Below, piece after piece: positions 1-7,102 of a stretch of DNA of 64,000 bases; positions within the stretch are counted from its first letter, which is position 1; each line of letters starts with the position of its first letter. Both the position numbers and the translations under genes were made by a program. Below the pieces are notes generated by a model, which worked only from the letters and a program-made list of their open reading frames with translations, had not been told where the DNA came from and did no database searches. Origin of the DNA: Maribacter aquivivus (GTDB lineage Bacteria > Bacteroidota > Bacteroidia > Flavobacteriales > Flavobacteriaceae); NCBI RefSeq assembly GCF_900142175.1, contig NZ_FQZX01000002.1, positions 353,317-417,316 of the forward strand, read 5' to 3'.

Positions 1-907
1 CGGTTCTATTACCAATATTTTCTTGGCGAATATCTACTTGAATTGTTTTTGTTTCATGTGGAAGGAAATCGATATACGGAAAATCTGTTCCCAGCATCAA
101 TAGCAAATCACACTTCATAACCGCATTATATCCAGATGGGTTTCCTATCAATCCGGTTAACCCAACTACATTATCCGTATCGTGGTCAAAAATATCACTT
201 GCTCGAAGACTGTGGGTTATGGGTGCATTCAGTTTTTTAGATAATTCAATTACCGCAGCTCTGCTTTCTCTACATCCATCACCAGCTAATATACCCACCG
301 TTTTAGCATTGTTCAAAAGATTGGCAGCTTCAATAACTACAGATTCCTCTGGAACTAAGCGGGAAACGTATTTTTTAATAGGATGAACAAATTGCTCGTT
401 CTCCGCCTTCATTTCCGCTACATTTGCCGGTAGCTCAATTCTGCAAACCGCATTATTGGCCATTGCATTTTTAATGGCACGTTGTATAACCATTGGGGCT
501 TGTTCCGGAGTTTCAATAATTGCCTGATAATCGCAAACATCGTCAAATACCTTTTTTAAATCCACCTCTTGAAAGAAACTTGTTCCTTGTTGCTTCTGAT
601 TGATTTGTCCCGTAATGGCAATCACCGGAGTACGTTCTTTTTTAGCATTATAAAGTCCGTTTATTAAATGTAGTGCCCCAGGACCAACCGTACCTGCACA
701 AACAGCTAAGTTCTCTCTAGTTTGGCTATGTCCAAAGGCAGCAAAAGAGGCATTTCCTTCATGTTTCATTCCTATCCAATCTACTCCATCACGTTCCTCT
801 ATAGCTTTTACAAAAAAGTTAAGGGCATCACCCGTAACTCCATATACATTTTCTACGCCAACACCTTGCAAAATATCCAGTAGTTGTTCTGATACATTTT
901 TACTCAT
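1..907 (-). CDS. ThDP-dependent pyruvate oxidase/dehydrogenase-like enzyme (3' end outside window)
   Basis: The visible N-terminal ~302 residues belong to the thiamine-diphosphate enzyme superfamily (PoxB, acetolactate synthase). The Pyr domain opens with a conserved segment around VYGVTGDALN, then KHEGNASFAAFGHS, which contains the Glu of the ThDP-activating region, then a glycine-rich AVCAGTVGPGALH stretch. The central domain begins near residue 190 (ILAGDGCRES). PoxB-type enzymes decarboxylate pyruvate and pass electrons to quinone or oxygen; acetolactate or oxalyl-CoA chemistry cannot be excluded without the C-terminal half. The start is the ATG at 905-907, followed by MSKNVSEQL. It is the last visible gene of a minus-strand operon, 48 bp downstream of the flavodoxin-like gene. 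Confidence 0.85.
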   Translation of the reverse strand, partial: MSKNVSEQLLDILQGVGVENVYGVTGDALNFFVKAIEERDGVDWIGMKHEGNASFAAFGHSQTRENLAVCAGTVGPGALHLINGLYNAKKERTPVIAITGQINQKQQGTSFFQEVDLKKVFDDVCDYQAIIETPEQAPMVIQRAIKNAMANNAVCRIELPANVAEMKAENEQFVHPIKKYVSRLVPEESVVIEAANLLNNAKTVGILAGDGCRESRAAVIELSKKLNAPITHSLRASDIFDHDTDNVVGLTGLIGNPSGYNAVMKCDLLLMLGTDFPYIDFLPHETKTIQVDIRQENIGNRT

Positions 908-955
908 AATAGTATTCTTTATATTTTTAAATTGGATAACTTATGCATCCGTATT

Positions 956-1690
956 CTATCTATATTCAGGATTCTCAAAATTCCAGCGTGTACCGTCATC
1001 CCATTCTTTTCTGGAGTTTCCATAAGATGGATACCCACCATTATCTTTCAACATTTTGGCTAAATGCATTAAGTTATAGCTCATAAAAGTGGTGTTCCTG
1101 TTTGTAAATTCTGAATCGAACCCAATTGGTGGATCTATACTTTCTCCGTTCCATTCCGTATCACCATAGCTAGGTCCAGGTCCAACTTTACCAATCCAAC
1201 CGGCATCCGCTTGCGGCGGAATGCTATATCCTAAATGTTGTAGCGCATATAATATTCCCATAGAGCAATGTTTTACACCATCTTCATTACCGGTTACAAT
1301 ACAACCACCAGCTCTGCCATAGTACACGTATTGCCCTTTGTCATTTTGGTACCCACTCATAGCGTACAAACGTTCTATAAGTTTCGTAGCTATAGAAGAC
1401 CGCTCTCCCAACCATATAGGGGTTCCTATGACTAGAATATCGGCAACCATTACTTTTTTATAAATAGCAGGCCAATCATCTTTATCATATCCTTCTTCGG
1501 TCATATCTGGCTGTACACCAACGGGTATATCAAAATCTGCAAGCCGTAGAATCTCTACATCTACACCTTCCGATTTCATAATCTTAGCCGAAACATCGAT
1601 TAAATTACGTGTATGACTTTTAGATGGTGATTTTTTTAAGGTACAATTAATGAATATTGCTTTTAAAGCACTAAAATCTGTCTTTTTCAT
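956..1690 (-). CDS. flavodoxin-like NAD(P)H-dependent FMN oxidoreductase
   Basis: A 244-residue flavodoxin-fold protein. The N-terminus KAIFINCTLKKSPSKSHTRNL is the beta1-P-loop that binds FMN phosphate in the NADPH-dependent FMN reductase/flavodoxin-2 family. The second flavin loop is TPIWLGERSS (about residue 90), and the third is TGNEDGVKHCSMG (about residue 133). Such proteins reduce FMN or quinones in the cytoplasm. The C-terminal ~50 residues, rich in Gly, Tyr and Asn, form an extension seen in the larger members. It lies 7 bp after the membrane-protein gene and 48 bp before the ThDP enzyme, so the three are probably cotranscribed; a redox role with the ThDP enzyme is an inference from context only. 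Confidence 0.82.
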   Translation of the reverse strand: MKKTDFSALKAIFINCTLKKSPSKSHTRNLIDVSAKIMKSEGVDVEILRLADFDIPVGVQPDMTEEGYDKDDWPAIYKKVMVADILVIGTPIWLGERSSIATKLIERLYAMSGYQNDKGQYVYYGRAGGCIVTGNEDGVKHCSMGILYALQHLGYSIPPQADAGWIGKVGPGPSYGDTEWNGESIDPPIGFDSEFTNRNTTFMSYNLMHLAKMLKDNGGYPSYGNSRKEWDDGTRWNFENPEYR

Positions 1691-1697
1691 AATGTTC

Positions 1698-2114
1698 TTA
1701 TTTACCTATAGTTTTTACAGTAACTACACCAAATACAAGGTGACCAATTAGCATGGCAACTAATCTCATTGGCATTGATCCGTCCATTGGTGGCATTTCT
1801 AACATCATACCCATTACCTTCATTCCTATTTGTGCTAGAATAAGGGCTACTATACCAAAAGCGATACCTTTTAACCATAAATTGGTAATACTCACATTTG
1901 GCGCAAAGACATATCCATAACCTAGAGCAAAGAGTATCCCCATCATAAAGTGCATTATCCAACCCACAACTATTGGTACGCCCATAGCGCCTGCTAATAA
2001 TTTCCACGGTGCCATTTCGGGCATACCCATATGTGGTGCTATTATCATAATTATGGTCATTACCACAGTTCCTAAAATACCTGCTAATACCAATTTTGGT
2101 AATTCATTTTTCAT
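1698..2114 (-). CDS. small four-helix membrane protein, DUF6789-like
   Basis: A 138-residue integral membrane protein with four hydrophobic segments (about residues 8-30, 45-70, 80-104, 115-135). It is rich in methionine and glycine (HMGMPEMAPW, MKVMGMMLEMPPMDGSMPM). The pattern fits the DUF6789 group of small inner-membrane proteins; no function is known. It is the first gene of the minus-strand operon, and the flavodoxin-like gene follows after 7 bp. The Met-rich loops might suggest metal contact, but that is speculation. Confidence 0.7.
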   Translation of the reverse strand: MKNELPKLVLAGILGTVVMTIIMIIAPHMGMPEMAPWKLLAGAMGVPIVVGWIMHFMMGILFALGYGYVFAPNVSITNLWLKGIAFGIVALILAQIGMKVMGMMLEMPPMDGSMPMRLVAMLIGHLVFGVVTVKTIGK

Positions 2115-2410
2115 TTAGATATTATTTTTTGCTTTTTGAAAATTTTATAGGCTATATGAATTTCTACTCATACACACCTTTCAACTTTTTAATATGAAGC
2201 TGATTATCAGTACGCAAGATATTTTGATTAACACTTAATCATTAGTGCATACCATTTTTTTATTAACGTGAATACTCTTAGTACTATTTTAATATAATGA
2301 TGTTGCTATTATGTATAAGGCATATTTCAGTCATAGAACTAGCTATTTATAATGATTGACGGAATACGTTTAAAATGATTTTAAAATTTTAAAGAAGTAC
2401 TTCTATTCAT

Positions 2411-3226
2411 TTGCTTAACTTGAAATTTCTAAACAATGAATACATATTAATTAACCTAAAAACTATTCTCATCAGTAGACCAACCACCATACAAGAAGTC
2501 TTGCATCAATTAGACAGTATCATTGATAATGCTATAATTAACAATAACCGCATAGGGTATTTTGCTTATTTATATAGAAGGGTGACTGCAGAAATATTGA
2601 AAGAGGTACAATTAGGGAATTTTGAGGATAATTCCCGAATGGAAACCTTCGATGTTACTTTTGCCAATTATTACTTGGACGCTTATAATGGTTATATTAA
2701 TAATCAAACAATTAGTGAATCGTGGCAATTTGCCTTTGATGCAAAAGATGATACCCTAACCATTTTACAGCATATCATGTTAGGTATCAATACCCATATA
2801 AATCTAGATTTAAGTTTAGCGGCGAGCACTGCCATGAACGGGTTAGAAATATCTGATATTGAAAAGGACTTCAACACCGTAAATTCGATACTTGGTAATA
2901 TTGTAAATGAAATGCAAGACCGACTAAGTAGCGTTTCGCCTTTGCTATTTCTTTTAGACCTTGCCGGAAAAAATACAGATGAAGAAATTATCAACTTTAG
3001 TTTAAAAAAAGCTAGAGAATTCTCATGGTATAATGCCAATTTGCTTTGGGGTTTAGGCATTGATCACCAAACTAATGCCATACATGAAATGGATTTAACT
3101 GTGTTAAGATTGGGAGAATTTATTAAAAACCCTAAATCTAAAATTGTCACTTATGCACTCAAATTTATAGGCAAATTTGAAGAACAGCATGTGGGTACAG
3201 TGATTTCTAAGTTGCGACAAGAGTAG
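2411..3226 (+). CDS. DUF5995-like helical protein
   Basis: A 271-residue, mostly alpha-helical cytoplasmic protein with no signal peptide. The segments RIGYFAYLYRRVTAEI, METFDVTFANYYLDAYNGY and LTILQHIMLGINTHINLDL match the DUF5995 family as I know it; conserved His in the ILQHI and INTHINLDL segments could be metal ligands, but this is inference. The reading frame opens at 2393 with no ATG; TTG codons at 2411 or 2420 are the only plausible starts, so the N-terminus is uncertain. It is divergent from the operon to its left, with a 296-bp intergenic region between them. Confidence 0.65.
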   Translation: MLNLKFLNNEYILINLKTILISRPTTIQEVLHQLDSIIDNAIINNNRIGYFAYLYRRVTAEILKEVQLGNFEDNSRMETFDVTFANYYLDAYNGYINNQTISESWQFAFDAKDDTLTILQHIMLGINTHINLDLSLAASTAMNGLEISDIEKDFNTVNSILGNIVNEMQDRLSSVSPLLFLLDLAGKNTDEEIINFSLKKAREFSWYNANLLWGLGIDHQTNAIHEMDLTVLRLGEFIKNPKSKIVTYALKFIGKFEEQHVGTVISKLRQE

Positions 3227-3249
3227 GGTAGATAGAAATTGTCTTTAGT

Positions 3250-3289
3250 AATTTTGTTTAATTATATAATTAAATAGTTAAACATTTTG
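3250..3289. promoter_or_regulatory. dyad operator A (AATTTTGTTTA-N18-TAAACA)
   Basis: The left arm AATTTTGTTTA lies at 3250-3260 and the right arm TAAACATTTTG at 3279-3289, with an 18-bp spacer ending in AGT. The same arm sequence, spacer length and AGT ending occur at 4327-4366. It sits 55 bp upstream of the Lacal_2735-like gene, so it is probably an operator/promoter. The regulator is not in the window. Confidence 0.55.
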
Positions 3290-3344
3290 TATCTTTATCA
3301 TATTCTAAATTACTAGAAACAAACTTCAGAAACACATTGACCTT

Positions 3345-3509
3345 ATGTTCGGAATATTCAAAAAGAAATCAGAGAAAGATAAATTACGTTCTCAATATGA
3401 AAAGCTATTAAAAGAAGCGCATTCTCTTTCTACAACAAATAGAAAAATGAGTGATCAAAAAGCTTTTGAAGCCGATGAAATTATGAAGAAGATAGAACAG
3501 TTATCTTAA
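3345..3509 (+). CDS. Lacal_2735 family small protein
   Basis: A 54-residue protein beginning MFGIFKKKSEKDKLRSQYEK and ending EIMKKIEQLS. This is the compact charged helical signature of the Lacal_2735 family, which is widespread in Flavobacteriaceae and functionally unknown. The ATG is at 3345 and the TAA at 3507-3509. It lies 40 bp before the DoxX-like gene, probably in one transcript, downstream of the dyad at 3250-3289. From memory of other flavobacterial genomes, the family often neighbours photolyase/stress genes; that link is background, not something shown here. Confidence 0.75.
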   Translation: MFGIFKKKSEKDKLRSQYEKLLKEAHSLSTTNRKMSDQKAFEADEIMKKIEQLS

Positions 3510-3549
3510 TTCATTTCAGCTACACACAAACATTCTGGCATAAAATAAA

Positions 3550-3906
3550 ATGAAGATTATACACATAGCTATATTTTTATCAAGCAGTGCGTTCTTGTAT
3601 TATGGTATGGAGTGCCTTTTGTCCCAAAAAATGAAAGATGAGTTCGCTAGATTTGGTTTAAAAAATCAAAGAGTTCTTACTGCATACTTGCAACTCGCAG
3701 GAGGTTTGGGATTAATAATAGGATATTTCTTTTTACCTATTTTAATATTCGTAGCTGCAGCAGGACTAACACTTCTAATGCTTTTAGGATTTGCCGTTAG
3801 AATAAAAATTAAAGACAGCACAGCAGAATCATTACCATCATTGGTTTTGGCTCTTGTAAATTTATTTATAGCAGTAAGCTACTACCAACAACTTACTGCG
3901 CTATAA
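3550..3906 (+). CDS. DoxX-like small membrane protein
   Basis: A 118-residue four-helix membrane protein. Hydrophobic segments occupy about residues 2-20, 45-62, 65-85 and 97-115. The motif YLQLAGGLGLIIGYF and the closing helix before the C-terminus are typical of the DoxX-like/DUF4870-type fold. Members are often tied to redox or sulfur stress, with no established biochemistry here. It is probably cotranscribed with the preceding 54-residue gene, and converges with a second DoxX-like gene whose stop lies 4 bp away. Confidence 0.68.
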   Translation: MKIIHIAIFLSSSAFLYYGMECLLSQKMKDEFARFGLKNQRVLTAYLQLAGGLGLIIGYFFLPILIFVAAAGLTLLMLLGFAVRIKIKDSTAESLPSLVLALVNLFIAVSYYQQLTAL

Positions 3907-3909
3907 ATA

Positions 3910-4296
3910 TTATAGAAAAGCAATACACAAACACAACACTAAAAATAAAGCTGCCGGAAAAGATTTAAATAAAGGATCCTTTATTTTAATATGCATCGCT
4001 ATTGAACCCATTAAAAAAGCTGCCAAACCTAAAGCTGCCGGTTGCTTAACTACAGGAAACCAAATTGCAACAAGTAGCAAAATAGTGAGTGTTACCTTAA
4101 AAAAGCCAATAATGTAGCACATTTGCTTTGATAGGCCATAGACCTCAAATTCTTCAATAATCGTTTTTGCCTTTCCTCCACGCCATTTGGTTGGTTTTTT
4201 ATTCTGAATTAGCCATACATTTAAAATGCTTAAGGCGACTATAATTTGAAAAATGATGATTAAATAATTCATGATTAAGATAGTTTTATAAACCAA
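3910..4296 (-). CDS. DoxX-like small membrane protein
   Basis: A 128-residue four-helix membrane protein of the DoxX-like group: helix 1 at about residues 8-28, then a basic cytoplasmic stretch (NKKPTKWRGGKAKT), then helices around ICYIIGFFKVTLTILLL, ALGLAAFLMGSIAMHIK and FPAALFLVLCLCIAFL. The AMHIKIKDP stretch matches the VRIKIKDS stretch of its convergent neighbour, indicating distant paralogy. It is transcribed divergently from the FAD oxidoreductase, with the dyad operator at 4327-4366 between them. Confidence 0.66.
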   Translation of the reverse strand: MVYKTILIMNYLIIIFQIIVALSILNVWLIQNKKPTKWRGGKAKTIIEEFEVYGLSKQMCYIIGFFKVTLTILLLVAIWFPVVKQPAALGLAAFLMGSIAMHIKIKDPLFKSFPAALFLVLCLCIAFL

Positions 4297-4326
4297 TTAC
4301 CTAAATTAGTCCATACCAAAAATACT

Positions 4327-4366
4327 AATTTTGTTTATATTTATATAAAATTAGTTAAACAAAATT
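4327..4366. promoter_or_regulatory. dyad operator B (AATTTTGTTTA-N18-TAAACAAAATT)
   Basis: A perfect 11-bp inverted repeat with arms at 4327-4337 and 4356-4366 and an 18-bp spacer. A second overlapping repeat, CTAATTTT (4325-4332) and AAAATTAG (4347-4354), is nested inside. The arm and spacing equal those at 3250-3289. It lies in the 75-bp gap between divergent genes (starts at 4296 and 4372), so one regulator could control both. Confidence 0.62.
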
Positions 4367-4371
4367 AAAGA

Positions 4372-5625
4372 ATGAATAAACAGGATTATAAAATACATAT
4401 CGTTGGTGCCGGAATTAGTGGCTTAATAGCAGCAAATGTGCTGGAAGAAAACGGATATTCTCCTGTACTAATCGAAGCTACAGATAGGGTAGGCGGTAGG
4501 GTCAAAACAGATATTGTAAATGGATATCAGTTAGACCACGGATTTCAAGTATTGTTAACCGCTTACCCTGCAGCACAAAAATATCTTGATTATAAAGCTT
4601 TAGATCTTCAAAACTTCTTACCTGGCACATCTATATTTAAAAATAAACAGCAAGAAATAATTGGTGACCCTCTAAGAGATGCTTCTCTCTTATTTTCAAC
4701 ACTTATTGCTAACATTGGTACCGTTGCCGATAAACTGAAAATTCTTAAACTAAATACTAAACTCAAGAAAAAATCAATAACAGATATATTTTCAGATGAA
4801 GCTAAAACGACATTTTCGTATTTGACCGATTTAGGTTTCTCTTCTGAAATAATTAATGATTTCTTCACACCTTTTTTTAGCGGAATTTTTCTTGAAGATA
4901 AACTAGAAACTTCTAGTAGAATGTTCGAGTTTGTTTATAAAATGTTCGGTGAGGGCAATGCTGCATTACCTAAAGGCGGAATTGAAGAAATTCCCAAGCA
5001 ACTATTACAACAGTTAAAAAATACCACTATAAACTACCACACTGCTGTATCTTCTATTTTAGAGAATAAAATAATACTTGCTGACGGTAAAGAAATAGAA
5101 AGCGATTTTACCATTATAGCTACAGAAGCTAGTAACTTAATTCAGAACTTAAAGAATCAGGCTATAGAATGGCAAAGCTGTGATACACTATATTTTGAAA
5201 CGAAACAAAGAACTATTAAAAAACCCCTAATCGGATTAATACCTGATCAAAATACTATCATCAATAATATCTTTTACCATACAAGTCTTAAAACTGCTAT
5301 AAATGCTGGTAAAGAATTACTTTCTGTTACTGTTGTTGATAATCAGGGGCTATCTGGTAAATCCCTAATAGAAAAAGTACAAACGGAGTTAAAGGAACAC
5401 TGTGGTATTACTTCTACTACATTTATAAAACATTACTGCATACCAAAGTCGCTACCAAAGTTGAGTGAACTACATTATGAGATTTCACCATCGGAAACAC
5501 GATTAACCGAGACTATTTATCTAGCCGGCGATATTCAATTAAACGGCTCTTTAAATGCAGCTATGATTGCTGGTGAGAAAGCAGCGCTGGGTGTTCTAGA
5601 AAATTTGCAGGGCTTGTTTAAATAA
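4372..5625 (+). CDS. FAD-dependent amine oxidase/protoporphyrinogen oxidase-like oxidoreductase
   Basis: A 417-residue flavoprotein. The N-terminal Rossmann motif HIVGAGISGLIAANVLEENG is followed by the adenine-binding E in VLIEATDRVGGRV and then DHGFQV, the standard start of the amine-oxidase/phytoene-desaturase superfamily. The C-terminal FAD-binding segment is IYLAGDIQLNGSLNAAMIAGEKAA. The length is normal for the single-domain group. It probably oxidises a hydrophobic small molecule, substrate unknown. The start ATG at 4372 is 6 bp after the dyad operator, which makes repression by operator occupancy likely. It has no signal peptide. Confidence 0.8.
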   Translation: MNKQDYKIHIVGAGISGLIAANVLEENGYSPVLIEATDRVGGRVKTDIVNGYQLDHGFQVLLTAYPAAQKYLDYKALDLQNFLPGTSIFKNKQQEIIGDPLRDASLLFSTLIANIGTVADKLKILKLNTKLKKKSITDIFSDEAKTTFSYLTDLGFSSEIINDFFTPFFSGIFLEDKLETSSRMFEFVYKMFGEGNAALPKGGIEEIPKQLLQQLKNTTINYHTAVSSILENKIILADGKEIESDFTIIATEASNLIQNLKNQAIEWQSCDTLYFETKQRTIKKPLIGLIPDQNTIINNIFYHTSLKTAINAGKELLSVTVVDNQGLSGKSLIEKVQTELKEHCGITSTTFIKHYCIPKSLPKLSELHYEISPSETRLTETIYLAGDIQLNGSLNAAMIAGEKAALGVLENLQGLFK

Positions 5626-5710
5626 TTCGGTTTTGAATTTATATAGTACTGTGGTGTTCGCTCATAATTTTTTAGCAAATAAATTCTAACTTTAATATTA
5701 TAGATTATTA

Positions 5711-5746
5711 AAAATGACCGTTCAATTATTTTTGAACGGTCATTTT
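5711..5746. terminator. bidirectional hairpin terminator
   Basis: A perfect 15-bp inverted repeat (AAAATGACCGTTCAA / TTGAACGGTCATTTT) with a 6-nt loop. The arms supply A- and T-tracts on both strands, and the repeat sits between the convergent genes ending at 5625 and 5767. Confidence 0.85.
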
Positions 5747-5766
5747 ATTCATTCCCTTCATAAGTA

Positions 5767-6993
5767 TCAAGCCTCGGTGAAATCAACATTTAAAGACCCG
5801 TTCACCAATCTATTCTCATTATCTATACCGCTAAAAACACCTTCTTGGTTTCTACTATTGTTCTTTAAATAGTAACTTTTAAAATAAATATTGACCCGCT
5901 CAAGCGCTATAATTCCAGAAAAATTAAATCTAAAATTAATTACAGATCCTTTATTCAATAGCTCTATACGGTCCTTTTCTATATATACATTTTCCGTTAG
6001 AGTAACTATTTCATAATTGGATGGTAGAATTTTAAATTTCAGTTTCTCTTTAAATCCATCCGCAAAATCAAAAGTAACATTATACGTTCCCGGTATTTTA
6101 CCATAAAGCGATGCATACGGACTATTACTTGACAATTCTAACGCATGCCTCGGTACTACGCTCGGGTTTACAATACGCTTATTCCTTATTTCCATAGCAA
6201 TATATGGTGGTATATTAGGGTCTTTAGATTTTTGCTCCATTTCTTGTTTACTCTCACATTTCTCTAAAATAGCTCTGCCGGCAACGGTATTCGTAAACAA
6301 ATCAAAGGTGCAATAGGTGCCTATCAAGTAATTTATATTTGATGGTGCTCTATGCCCCAAGTAGTAAATCTCACTAGCTCCATCAATATATCTATCCCCG
6401 GAGAGGGTATTGGTTTTAATGGTAAGGGTATCTCCTTGGCGTTTTATATTTCCATGACTATAATATTCTCTCATGGTACCGTCTTCTAGGGGATACATGA
6501 ATATATGCTGAATCTTTTTCCAGTTTTTAGAAATGATACTTTGCCCTTTTAAAATGGTATTATCCTCGCCAAAGTAGTAGTTAATATAGTAATACGTAAT
6601 ATCCTCATCATTACTTTTAAGCAAGGTTAGTTGCTTTTCATGTTCATCTTCAGATGGTTTATGCTCCGCTAAAAATGTTCCATAATCTTTATATCCTAAA
6701 AAAAGTAAGATGATGGTTTTATAATATTGATTCAACTTTATTAATGGTTTACCTTTTTCAAAATCTCTAAACTTATCATATAGATACTTTCCATTAATAA
6801 ACTCGGATCCTAATGCCTCAAAATCACTTTTTAAGCTTGGTTTATTTTCATCAAAAGCCCCATAGCCATAGAGTTGAAATGTTTTTGGTAATTGTTTAAG
6901 ACCATGCTTTTTAATAAACTCATCATGTATCTTATCAATAAGAATTTTAAAATATTCTGAAGTTAAAACCAATGAACCTGAAGCAATTATCAT
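5767..6993 (-). CDS. uncharacterised 408-residue protein
   Basis: I do not recognise a named family. The protein has no signal peptide. Residues ~1-130 are helical and resemble a small DNA- or protein-binding head: FIKKHGLKQLPKTFQLYG, then YLYDKFRDFEKGKPL, then KTIILLFLGYKDYGTFL. Around residues 145-185 begins a beta-rich half (WKKIQHIFMYPLEDGTMREYY, GNIKRQGDTLTIKT) that runs to a beta-sandwich-like C-terminus. The architecture, a helical adaptor head plus a beta-rich sensor-like tail, occurs in Bacteroidota signalling proteins, but this is inference. It stands alone, convergent with the FAD oxidoreductase and divergent from the TonB receptor. Confidence 0.55.
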   Translation of the reverse strand: MIIASGSLVLTSEYFKILIDKIHDEFIKKHGLKQLPKTFQLYGYGAFDENKPSLKSDFEALGSEFINGKYLYDKFRDFEKGKPLIKLNQYYKTIILLFLGYKDYGTFLAEHKPSEDEHEKQLTLLKSNDEDITYYYINYYFGEDNTILKGQSIISKNWKKIQHIFMYPLEDGTMREYYSHGNIKRQGDTLTIKTNTLSGDRYIDGASEIYYLGHRAPSNINYLIGTYCTFDLFTNTVAGRAILEKCESKQEMEQKSKDPNIPPYIAMEIRNKRIVNPSVVPRHALELSSNSPYASLYGKIPGTYNVTFDFADGFKEKLKFKILPSNYEIVTLTENVYIEKDRIELLNKGSVINFRFNFSGIIALERVNIYFKSYYLKNNSRNQEGVFSGIDNENRLVNGSLNVDFTEA

Positions 6994-7102
6994 AAATTCC
7001 TATTTTATCAATAAAATTATTAAAAATATTTTTAGTATTCAGAATTAATCATAATTAATACATGTGTTTCTACATTTAGCAAACAAACTAATATAACTGA
7101 AC

